DNA of 64,000 nt from Microbacterium ureisolvens (GTDB lineage: Bacteria > Actinomycetota > Actinomycetes > Actinomycetales > Microbacteriaceae): NCBI RefSeq assembly GCF_019511645.1, contig NZ_JAEUAX010000014.1, positions 27,417 to 91,416 of the forward strand, in the 5' to 3' direction. A program made the translations under genes and the position numbers. The notes beneath the pieces are model-generated. The model made no database searches. It was not told the origin of the DNA and saw nothing but the letters and a program-made list of their open reading frames with translations. Below, piece by piece: positions 52,143 through 60,500 of the stretch (its first letter is position 1; each line of letters begins with the position of its first letter).

Positions 52143-53126
52143 ATGACCGTCACCGCTCCCGCGACCACCACCGCGACCGCCACCATCATCTCCGTACGCA
52201 AGACGCGCCGTCGTGACCGACCACCGTCGCGCATCCGCCAGAGCTTCGGCGAGCGCATCGCGCCGTACGTCTACATCGCGCCGTTCTTCGTCATCTTCGC
52301 CGTCTTCGGGCTCTTCCCGCTCGTCTTCACCTTCTACGTGGCGCTCTTCGACTGGAACCCCATCGGCGAGCAGACCTTCGTCGGACTCGCCAACTTCGAG
52401 CGGCTGTTCCAGGACCCCCGCTTCTGGAACGCGTTCGTGAACACGTTCGGCATCTTCCTCCTCTCCACGATCCCGCAGCTCGCGCTGGCCCTGGGACTGG
52501 CCCACCTCCTCAACCAGGCCACTCTCAAGTGGGCGAACTTCTTCCGCATGGCGCTTCTGGTGCCCTACATCACCTCGGTGGCCGCCACCGCTCTCGTGTT
52601 CGCCCAGATCTTCGACCGCAACTTCGGCCTCATCAACTGGGTGCTCAACATCTTCGGCATCCCCGACGTCAACTTCCTGGCCTCACAGGTCGGTTCGTGG
52701 GTCGTCATCTCGTCGATGGTGATGTGGCGGTGGTTCGGCTACAACACGCTGCTCTACCTCGCCGGGCTCCAGGCGGTCCCGCGGGAGATGTACGAGGCGG
52801 CATCGGTGGACGGGGCATCCGGATGGCAGCAGTTCATCCACCTCAGCATCCCGTCGCTGCGCCCGATCATCATCTTCACCGTCATCATGTCGACGATCGG
52901 CGGACTGCAGATCTTCACCGAGCCGCTGCTGGTCGCCCCCGAATCCGGCCTCACGTGCGGTGGTGGACGACAGTGCCAGACCCTCGCGCTGTTCCTCTAC
53001 GAGCAGGGCTTCGGGCAGTTCGAGTTCGGATACGGCTCGGCGATCGGCGTGGCGCTTTTCGTCATCGTCGTCGTCGTCTCGCTCATCAACTTCTACCTGA
53101 CCACTCGCACCCGGAAGGCGCGCTGA
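52143..53126 (+). CDS. ABC sugar permease (MalF type)
   Basis: 327 residues with six or more transmembrane helices. The EAA loop is MYEAASVDGASGWQQFIHLSIPSLRP. ATG 52143 follows CGAGG. The stop overlaps the next gene's ATG (TGATG). It forms the membrane channel with its partner. Confidence 0.92.
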   Translation: MTVTAPATTTATATIISVRKTRRRDRPPSRIRQSFGERIAPYVYIAPFFVIFAVFGLFPLVFTFYVALFDWNPIGEQTFVGLANFERLFQDPRFWNAFVNTFGIFLLSTIPQLALALGLAHLLNQATLKWANFFRMALLVPYITSVAATALVFAQIFDRNFGLINWVLNIFGIPDVNFLASQVGSWVVISSMVMWRWFGYNTLLYLAGLQAVPREMYEAASVDGASGWQQFIHLSIPSLRPIIIFTVIMSTIGGLQIFTEPLLVAPESGLTCGGGRQCQTLALFLYEQGFGQFEFGYGSAIGVALFVIVVVVSLINFYLTTRTRKAR

Positions 53127-54034
53127 TGTCCGACGTCATCGACCAGGCGGTCCCACAGGTCGGCCAGGAGGCGCTCGCGCGTCCGCAGAAGCCTCGCCCC
53201 AAGCGCAGAGGTCGAGCGGGCCGCGTGCCGTGGCCGGTCTACCTGATGCTGATCATCGCCGTGCTCATCAGCGTCTTCCCGCTGTATTACATGTTCGTCA
53301 TCGCATCGGTGGGTGCGTCAGCGGTCACCTCGATGCCCCCGCGGCTGTACCCGGGGCTCAACTTCTTCGAGATCGCCGGCAAGGTCTTCGACACCGTGCC
53401 GTTCTTCCAGTCGCTGGTCAACAGCGTGATCGTGTCGCTGGCCATCGCGGTCATCGCTTCGCTGCTGTGCGCTCTGGCCGGCTTCGCCTTCGCCAAGCTG
53501 CAGTTTCCCGGCCGCAACGCGCTGTTCCTGATCGTGCTGCTGACCATGACGGTGCCGGCGCAGCTCAGCGTGATCCCGCAGTACCTCATCATCTCGTGGC
53601 TCGATTGGGTCGACACGCTCCAGGCGATCATCGTCCCGGGGCTGGCGAGCGCCTTCGGCATCTTCTGGATGCGTCAGCACATGGCCACGACGCTGAGCGA
53701 CGAGCTCATGCAGGCCGCGCGGATCGACGGGGCCAACAGCTGGCAGATCTTCTGGCGCATCGGCTTCCCGGTGGTGCGACCCGCGGCGTTCGTCCTCGGG
53801 CTCATCACCTTCACGGCGGTGTGGAACGACTTCATGTGGCCGTTCATCGTCTTGAAGTCGCCCGAACTGTTCACCGTCCAGATCGTCCTCAAGCAGCTGC
53901 AGGCCAACCGCACGATCGACCTCGCGTTGACGATGGGCGGGTCGTTCATGGCCACCCTGCCGTTGCTCATCGTCTTCTTCTTCGTCGGCAAGCGCATGGT
54001 CGCCGGGATCATGGACGGAGCGTTCAAGGGCTGA
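53126..54034 (+). CDS. ABC sugar permease (MalG type)
   Basis: 302 residues. A basic, Pro-rich N-terminus precedes the first helix. The EAA loop is ELMQAARIDGANSWQIFWRIGFPVVRP. TGATG overlaps occur at both ends of the gene. No ATPase gene is present in the operon. Confidence 0.92.
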   Translation: MSDVIDQAVPQVGQEALARPQKPRPKRRGRAGRVPWPVYLMLIIAVLISVFPLYYMFVIASVGASAVTSMPPRLYPGLNFFEIAGKVFDTVPFFQSLVNSVIVSLAIAVIASLLCALAGFAFAKLQFPGRNALFLIVLLTMTVPAQLSVIPQYLIISWLDWVDTLQAIIVPGLASAFGIFWMRQHMATTLSDELMQAARIDGANSWQIFWRIGFPVVRPAAFVLGLITFTAVWNDFMWPFIVLKSPELFTVQIVLKQLQANRTIDLALTMGGSFMATLPLLIVFFFVGKRMVAGIMDGAFKG

Positions 54035-56355
54035 TGAGCACGAATGCAGGCGTCGTCGACGAGGGTCGGTGGCGCGATACGACGCTGAGCGCGCGCGAGC
54101 GCGCTCAGGCCCTGGTCGACGAGCTGACCCTGGAGGAGAAGGTCGCGCAGCTGGGGTCGGTGTGGCTCACCGATGCGGCTGACGCGTTCGCCCCCAAGCT
54201 CGAGGGCGACGCGGATGCTGCCGAGGCCGGTGACCCGTTCGCTCACGGCCTCGGCCAGCTGACCCGCGTGTTCGGCACGGCTCCCGTGACGGTGCCCGAG
54301 GGTGTCACCCGGCTTCGTGAGCTGCAGCGGAAGGTGATGGCTCAGCAGCGGCTCGGCATCCCCGCGCTGGTGCACGAGGAGTGCCTGACGGGTCTCGCGG
54401 CTTTCGGTGCCACGGCCTTTCCCACCCCGCTGGCATGGGCAGCGAGCTTCGACGAGGACCTCGTGCGCGAGATGGCCCGAGCGATCGGCGAGGACATGCG
54501 CGCGATCGGCGTGCATCAGGGACTCGCCCCGGTCCTCGACGTCGTCCGCGACTACCGCTGGGGCCGCGTCGAAGAGACGCTCGGCGAAGACCCCTATGTC
54601 GTCGGCCAGCTCGGCGCGGCCTACGTCGCAGGGCTCGAGAGCGCCGGCGTCATCGCGACCCTCAAGCACTTCGCGGGATATGCCGCCTCGCGAGGAGCCC
54701 GCAACCACGCTCCCGTGAGCATGGGTCCGCGCGAATTCGCGGACACGGTGCTGCCCCCGTTCGAGACGGCGCTCCGGCAGGGCGGGGCCCGCAGCGTCAT
54801 GACCTCGTACACCGATGTCGACGGCATCCCGAGCACGGCCAACCGGCACCTGCTGGACGGCGTGCTGCGCACCGAGTGGGGCTTCGACGGCACGGTCGTC
54901 GCCGACTACTGGGCGGTGCCGTTCCTGGTGTCGATGCATCGGGTGGCCGGCGACTCCGCCGCCGCCGGCGCGCTGGCACTGCGGGCGGGAGTCGACGTCG
55001 AGCTGCCCTCGACGGTCGCCTACGCCGCCCTGCCCCGGCTGGTGCGCGCCGGGCTGGTGGACGAGAGCGACATCGACCGCGCCGCGGTGCGGCACCTGCG
55101 CCACAAGATCGAGGCGGGACTCCTCGACGGCGGGGCGGTCGTCCCCGACGGCGCGGAACAGGTGTGCCTGGACGGAAAGCGCAATCGTGCGCTGTCCTCC
55201 CGGCTGGCGGAGGAATCGATCGTCGTGCTCAAGGACGACGGCACGGCGGCGCTGCGCCCCGGTGCGCGGATCGGGCTGATCGGGCCGGCCGCCGCGGAGT
55301 ACCGCAGCCTTCTCGGCTGCTACGCCTTCCCCAACCACGTCCTGACCAAGTACCCCGGGCATGATCCGGGTATCGCCATCCCGACGATCGAGGAGGCGGT
55401 GCGCGCCGAGTTCGAGGCATCCGTCGTGCGCGCCGAGCGCGGGTGTGCGATCGTGGGCGACGAGCATGCCCGGATCTCGGAGGCGGCGGACCTGGCGCGC
55501 GACAGCGACGCGGTCATCCTCGTCGTCGGCGACGTCGCGGGACTGTTCGGCGCCGGCACGTCGGGCGAGGGCTGCGACGCCGACGACCTGCGACTGCCGG
55601 GCCGCCAGGACGAACTCGTGCGCGCGGTCCTCGCGACCGGCACACCGACCACCCTCGTCGTGGTGTCGGGACGGCCGTACGCCCTGGGCGCCTACGGCGC
55701 GGCGGCGATGATCGTGCAGGCGTTCTTCCCCGGGGCCGAGGGCGCCGCAGCCGTCGCCGGGATCCTGTCAGGACGGGTGGCCTCGAGCGGACGCCTGCCG
55801 GTGCAGATCCCACGGACGCCCGCCGGAGGCGGCACGTATCTGCAGCCGCCTCTGGGACTGCACAACGCGGGGATCACCGTGGCCGATCCCACTCCGCTGT
55901 ATCCGTTCGGCTTCGGCCTCACTCCGGGGCGGATCGCGTACGAGGACCTCTCCGCACCGGTCATCGTCCCGACCACGGGCGCCGCCGAGGTGACCGTGAC
56001 CGTCGGCAACAGCGGGGCGGACTGCGTCGAGGTCGTGCAGCTCTACGCATCGTTCCCATCGGCGTCCGTGGTGCGCCCCGACGTGCAGCTGGTCGGCTTC
56101 GCGCGCATCCGCGTGCCCGCCGGCGAACGCCGCACCGTGCGCTTCACACTCGAGGCGGCGCGGCTGGCCGCCACCGGGGCCGATGGCCGGCTCGCCGTCG
56201 ACCCGGGTGTCGTCGTACTCTCGGCGGGGCCGTCCGCAGCCGACCGTCCTGTCGAGGCCCGCGTGCATCTGTCGGGAGACCGGCGCATCCTCCTGGCTCG
56301 GGCGGGCAGGACCGCGTGGGATGTGGACAAGACGGAAGGAGCACCAGACCAGTGA
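54034..56355 (+). CDS. Beta-glucosidase-like glycoside hydrolase, GH3
   Basis: 773 residues, no signal peptide. The barrel has VHEECLTGLAAFGATAFPTPLAWAA, VEETLGEDPYVV, LKHFAGY and nucleophile Asp in GTVVADYWAV. The alpha/beta sandwich has LIGPAA and SGEGCDADDLRLPG. A C-terminal FN3-like domain ends the protein. Activity is probably beta-glucosidase or beta-xylosidase on imported oligosaccharides. The start overlaps the permease stop. Confidence 0.9.
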   Translation: MSTNAGVVDEGRWRDTTLSARERAQALVDELTLEEKVAQLGSVWLTDAADAFAPKLEGDADAAEAGDPFAHGLGQLTRVFGTAPVTVPEGVTRLRELQRKVMAQQRLGIPALVHEECLTGLAAFGATAFPTPLAWAASFDEDLVREMARAIGEDMRAIGVHQGLAPVLDVVRDYRWGRVEETLGEDPYVVGQLGAAYVAGLESAGVIATLKHFAGYAASRGARNHAPVSMGPREFADTVLPPFETALRQGGARSVMTSYTDVDGIPSTANRHLLDGVLRTEWGFDGTVVADYWAVPFLVSMHRVAGDSAAAGALALRAGVDVELPSTVAYAALPRLVRAGLVDESDIDRAAVRHLRHKIEAGLLDGGAVVPDGAEQVCLDGKRNRALSSRLAEESIVVLKDDGTAALRPGARIGLIGPAAAEYRSLLGCYAFPNHVLTKYPGHDPGIAIPTIEEAVRAEFEASVVRAERGCAIVGDEHARISEAADLARDSDAVILVVGDVAGLFGAGTSGEGCDADDLRLPGRQDELVRAVLATGTPTTLVVVSGRPYALGAYGAAAMIVQAFFPGAEGAAAVAGILSGRVASSGRLPVQIPRTPAGGGTYLQPPLGLHNAGITVADPTPLYPFGFGLTPGRIAYEDLSAPVIVPTTGAAEVTVTVGNSGADCVEVVQLYASFPSASVVRPDVQLVGFARIRVPAGERRTVRFTLEAARLAATGADGRLAVDPGVVVLSAGPSAADRPVEARVHLSGDRRILLARAGRTAWDVDKTEGAPDQ

Positions 56356-57146
56356 CATCAGCACCGGCGACATCAGCACAGGCCGCAGGGATCCGCGTGC
56401 TCGTGTGGGGCGAGAACCATCACGAGAAGACGGATGCGACGACGCAGCGGCTGTACCCCGACACCATGCACGGCACGATCGCGGCGGGGCTGCGCCGGCT
56501 GCTGCCCGACGACGCGGCCGTCGGGACGGCGACCCTCGACGACCCCGAGCACGGGCTGACCGAGGAGCGACTCGCCGAGACCGACGTGCTCTTCTGGTGG
56601 GGGCATCTGCGCCACGATGCCGTCGATGACGCGGTCGTCGAGCGCGTGCACCGTCACGTACTTGCGGGGATGGGGCTCGTGGTGCTGCACTCGGGCCACT
56701 TCTCGAAGATCTTCATCCGGCTCATGGGCACGACGTGTTCGCTCCGGTGGCGACAGGCGGACGACCGCGAACTGGTGTGGACGGTCGCCCCGACGCATCC
56801 GATCGCGGTCGGTGTGCCGCATCCGATCGTGATCGGCTCGCAGGAGATGTACGGCGAGTTCTTCGACGTGCCGGCCCCGGATGAGCTGGTGTTCGTGTCC
56901 AGCTTCAGCGGCGGAGAGGTCTTCCGCTCGGGCATGACCTTCTCGCGCGGTCACGGCCGGATCTTCTACTTCTCACCCGGTGACCAGGACTACCCCGTGT
57001 ATCACCAGCCCGAGATCCAGCGGGTCCTCGCCAACGCCGCGGGGTGGGCCAGGCAGGACCGCCCTCGCATCGTCCCCCGCCTCGCGATGCACCGCGCCGG
57101 CGAGTTCGACACGCCGCGCGAGTGGAACGGCGAGGTGCTCGCGTGA
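56352..57146 (+). CDS. ThuA-like protein (trehalose-utilisation family)
   Basis: 264 residues. VLVWGENHHEKTDATTQRLYPDTMHGTIAAGL is the ThuA signature, with FWWGHLRHD, VVLHSGHFSKIF and FYFSPGDQDYPVYH. ThuA proteins take part in 3-keto-disaccharide metabolism in rhizobia. GTG 56352 overlaps the GH3 stop (GTGA). The next gene, a Gfo/Idh dehydrogenase, completes a ThuA/ThuB-like pair. Confidence 0.87.
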   Translation: MTSAPATSAQAAGIRVLVWGENHHEKTDATTQRLYPDTMHGTIAAGLRRLLPDDAAVGTATLDDPEHGLTEERLAETDVLFWWGHLRHDAVDDAVVERVHRHVLAGMGLVVLHSGHFSKIFIRLMGTTCSLRWRQADDRELVWTVAPTHPIAVGVPHPIVIGSQEMYGEFFDVPAPDELVFVSSFSGGEVFRSGMTFSRGHGRIFYFSPGDQDYPVYHQPEIQRVLANAAGWARQDRPRIVPRLAMHRAGEFDTPREWNGEVLA

Positions 57147-58225
57147 GGGACGTCGTCGTCGTCGGCGCCGGCGGAATGGGACGCGCGTGGCTCGACACCG
57201 TCGCGCGCCGTGACGACCTCCGCGTGAGCGCGATCGTCGATGTGTCGGTCGAGACCGCTCGCGGCGCCGCCGCCGAGCGCGGGTGGGACATCCCCTGCGT
57301 CTCGTCGGTCGACGAGGCCTTCGTCGCGGCAGGGCGGCCGGGGATGCTCCTGAACGTCACCATCCCCGAGGCGCACCGCACGGTGAGCGAAGCCGCCTTG
57401 CGGCACGGGGTGCCGGTGCTGAGCGAGAAGCCCGTCACCCCGACCGTGTCGGATGCGCTCGCGCTCGCCGCAGTGAGCGAGCTCACCGGCGTGCTGCTGG
57501 CCACCAGCCAGTCACGGCGGTACTCCGCCGGCATCCGCTCCTTCCGCGAGGAGGTGGCCGGCGCGGGCGGCGCGGCGCAGCTGACCGCGATGTTCTTCCA
57601 GAACCCGCGCTTCGGCGGATTCCGGGACGAGATGGAATCTCCCCTCCTCATCGACATGGCCATCCACACCTTCGATCAGGCGAGGTACGTGCTCGGCGCG
57701 GACCCCGTCTCGGTGTACTGCGACGAGTTCTCGCCGCCGTGGAGCTGGTACCGCGGGGATGCCGCGGCGGAAGCGGTCTTCCGCTTCGAAGACGGCGCCC
57801 GATTCGCCTATTCGGGCAGCTGGTGCGCCGATGGCCTGACGACCTCCTGGAACGGATCGTGGCGGGCGAGCACCGCCAGCGGTTCGGTGAGCTGGGACGG
57901 CGAAGCGGAGGTGCGCGCGCAGTACCGAGACGGCGATCCGCGCACAGTGCCGGTCGGAGGCGGGGAGGAGGGGCTCGCTGCCGCGCTGGCCGAGTTCGTC
58001 GCCGCCCTCGACGGGGGTCCAGCCCCCTCCGGCGAGGTGCGGGCCAACATCTGGAGCCTCGCGATGGTCGAGGCCGCCCTCGCCTCGGCACGGACGGGCC
58101 AGGCAGTGCGCCTGGACGACGTCTTCGCCGCGGCATCCGCACACGCGACCCGGGCGGCGCGCGCGATCGGCGACCACGCCGTCGCCGAGGCGATCGCGGC
58201 CTGGGACGGTGCGCCGCCGCGCTGA
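57143..58225 (+). CDS. Gfo/Idh/MocA-family oxidoreductase
   Basis: 360 residues. The Rossmann loop is VVVVGAGGMGRAW and the family motif is SEKPVTPT; LLIDMAIHTFDQARYVLG marks the active-site region. It likely oxidises a sugar or glycoside, perhaps to a 3-keto derivative as ThuB does. GTG 57143 overlaps the ThuA stop (GTGA). It is the last gene of the operon. Confidence 0.88.
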   Translation: MRDVVVVGAGGMGRAWLDTVARRDDLRVSAIVDVSVETARGAAAERGWDIPCVSSVDEAFVAAGRPGMLLNVTIPEAHRTVSEAALRHGVPVLSEKPVTPTVSDALALAAVSELTGVLLATSQSRRYSAGIRSFREEVAGAGGAAQLTAMFFQNPRFGGFRDEMESPLLIDMAIHTFDQARYVLGADPVSVYCDEFSPPWSWYRGDAAAEAVFRFEDGARFAYSGSWCADGLTTSWNGSWRASTASGSVSWDGEAEVRAQYRDGDPRTVPVGGGEEGLAAALAEFVAALDGGPAPSGEVRANIWSLAMVEAALASARTGQAVRLDDVFAAASAHATRAARAIGDHAVAEAIAAWDGAPPR

Positions 58226-58247
58226 CCGCCCTCAGTCGCCGAAACGG

Positions 58248-60443
58248 TCACGAGACCGCCTCCGCGTGCAGGACGGCGGCGCGTTCCGGGTGGAACACGG
58301 GGAAGTCGAGCCCCAAGATCCCGAGCGCAGCGCCGCTGAGCACGGGGGCGCCACCCTCGTCCTCGCCGGGGAGCGTCGCCGCGTTCAGCCACCCGGGAAC
58401 CTGCCAGGGCGGACCGAGCGACTCCGGCGCGCTCGCCGTCAGCCGGTAGCGGCGACGGGGGTCCAGGCCCGGAAGACGGATGTGCGCCATCGCGTCGGCG
58501 CTGGTGGCCGGCGTCACCACCACGTAGATCGCCTCGTCGCGTGTGGGCGAGACGACGCCTCGCAGCGACGGATCGGCGGGGTCGCTCGAGCCCGACACGG
58601 CTCGGCCTGTGGAGATCAGGCCGCGCTGGCGACGCCAGCGCGCGATCCAGGTCGAGAGGACCTCCCGCTCGTCGCCGCTCAGTCCGCGGATGTCCCACTC
58701 GATGCCGAAATGCCCGAGGAACGCCACGGCGCAGCGATATGCGAGCGTCGAGGTGCGTCCGGTGGTGCTCGAGACCGCCGAGGCCACATGCGAGCCCATC
58801 ATCTCCGGCGGTACCAGCAGGCCCGTCCAGCGGAGATTGTGGAAGCGGTCGACGGGGTCGTGACTGTCGGACGGGTGGATGCGGTCGGTGCGCTCCAGGA
58901 TGCCGAGGTCGACCCGGCCGCCGCCCGACGCGCAGCTCTCGATCTCGAGATCGGGATGCCGGCGTCGGAGGTCGTCGAGGAGCCGATACACCGCCATGGT
59001 CTGGTCGTGGACCGCGGGGGAGCCGGTGGCTGGATGGCCGGCGTCGACGAGGTCGCGGTTGTGGTCCCATTTCAGGTAGCTCACGCCGATCTCGCTGACA
59101 AGGGCGTCCAGTCGGTCCCGGATGTGCGCGTACGCGTCGGGGTTGGTCAGGTCGAGCACCTGCTGGAAGCGGTAGCGCGCGGGCAGGGCGTCGCGGGCTC
59201 GAAGGATCCAGTCGGGGTGCGCCCGGGCGAGGTCGGAATCCTCGTTGATCATCTCGGGCTCGACCCAGAGTCCGAACTCCATCCCCAGCGAGCGCACCCG
59301 ATCGGCCAGGGGGCGCAGCCCGTCGGGCCACGCCCGAGGATCCGGCTCCCAGTCTCCGAGACCGGCGCGGTCGTCCCGTCGGCCGCGGAACCAGCCGTCA
59401 TCGAGCACGAATCGCTCCACGCCGAGAGCTGCACCTTGTTCGGCCAGCTCGGTGAGGGTCGCAGCATCCTGATCGAAGTACACCGCCTCCCACACGTTCA
59501 AGGTGACCGGCCGTGGGCGCATGCCGGCGCGGTTGCGGTCGCGCAGATACGCATGGAATCGCGCGGATGCTGCGTCCCACCCCTCGCCGTACGCGCCGAA
59601 GATCCACGGCGTCACGTACTCGTCGCCGGCCTTCAGACGCACCTCTCCTGGAAGGAGCAGCTCGCCGCCCCGGAAAGCCAGGAACCCGTCGGTGCGCTCC
59701 ACGGTGTGCTCGTGATCACCGCTGAAACCCACGTGACACAGCCACGTCTCACCGGCGTCGGCGGCGAAACCCGGAACACCGAGGGCGAGGACGGTGGTGG
59801 CGTCCAGACCCGTGCGACCGCGGCGCGAGACGCGAGCGTGGGTGCCGCGGACGACCGGGTGACGCTGCGGGATCCGCTCGTGCGCCCATCTGCCGCTGAA
59901 GTCGAGGATCTCGCTCGCGCGCACGGGCACCGGCAGGGACGGCAAGGCTTCGACGACGTCCACGTCATCCCCCGCGGTGCCGAGATTGCGCACGCCGAAC
60001 CGGGTGCGCAGCAGGCCGGCGACGGTGAGATCGATCTCCAGCACGACACCGATTCCCGCCCAGTCGTCGCTCGCCTCTACGACGATGCTCCCGGCTCCGA
60101 GTGAAGTCGCACCGGCGGGTGCCGGCTTCCCTGCCACCAGCAGCGGCTCCGCGCGGAAGCGCGGCGACCATGCGCGACCGCCCCGGTGCACGCTCAGCCC
60201 TGGGCGGCCGAACCAGCCGCGCGAATGCTCCGGAAGCACGCTCGGTCGGTACGGGACATCCGAATCGGCGGATAATCCGGGCCGATGATCCATGGTGGCA
60301 AGGGTGCGCAGGTCGTCATCGGAGACATCCAGGCGCGCACCCCAATGCACGATGGCCGGCAGCTCGTCGCCCTGCTGCGTCACCACCAACGACACGTCGG
60401 CGGACGACAGGTGGACGACGCGGAGCTCACTCATACACACCAT
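58248..60443 (-). CDS. Alpha-galactosidase, GH36 (second copy)
   Basis: 731 residues. The nucleophile motif is VSYLKWDHNRDL and the acid/base motif is ESCASGGGRVDLG; FVLDDGWFRGRRDD and GLWVEPEMI are also present. It is closer to the classical AgaA/RafA-type GH36 enzymes than the copy at 35852, which reads KFDYN. No signal peptide is present. The start may be 60443 or 60434 (MSELRV); neither has a strong ribosome site. It converges on the Gfo/Idh gene. Confidence 0.92.
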   Translation of the reverse strand: MVCMSELRVVHLSSADVSLVVTQQGDELPAIVHWGARLDVSDDDLRTLATMDHRPGLSADSDVPYRPSVLPEHSRGWFGRPGLSVHRGGRAWSPRFRAEPLLVAGKPAPAGATSLGAGSIVVEASDDWAGIGVVLEIDLTVAGLLRTRFGVRNLGTAGDDVDVVEALPSLPVPVRASEILDFSGRWAHERIPQRHPVVRGTHARVSRRGRTGLDATTVLALGVPGFAADAGETWLCHVGFSGDHEHTVERTDGFLAFRGGELLLPGEVRLKAGDEYVTPWIFGAYGEGWDAASARFHAYLRDRNRAGMRPRPVTLNVWEAVYFDQDAATLTELAEQGAALGVERFVLDDGWFRGRRDDRAGLGDWEPDPRAWPDGLRPLADRVRSLGMEFGLWVEPEMINEDSDLARAHPDWILRARDALPARYRFQQVLDLTNPDAYAHIRDRLDALVSEIGVSYLKWDHNRDLVDAGHPATGSPAVHDQTMAVYRLLDDLRRRHPDLEIESCASGGGRVDLGILERTDRIHPSDSHDPVDRFHNLRWTGLLVPPEMMGSHVASAVSSTTGRTSTLAYRCAVAFLGHFGIEWDIRGLSGDEREVLSTWIARWRRQRGLISTGRAVSGSSDPADPSLRGVVSPTRDEAIYVVVTPATSADAMAHIRLPGLDPRRRYRLTASAPESLGPPWQVPGWLNAATLPGEDEGGAPVLSGAALGILGLDFPVFHPERAAVLHAEAVS

Positions 60444-60475
60444 CTTGGTGGCCGGAGGGGAGGGGAGTACAGTCG

Positions 60476-60487
60476 GAGATCGATCTC
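60476..60487. promoter_or_regulatory. Palindrome GAGATCGATCTC just upstream of GH127
   Basis: A perfect 12-bp palindrome with central CG ends 13 bp before GTG 60501. AGATCGATCTCAC is shared with the LacI promoter region at 50563-50575. Confidence 0.5.
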
Positions 60488-60500
60488 ACCGAGGAGAAAC

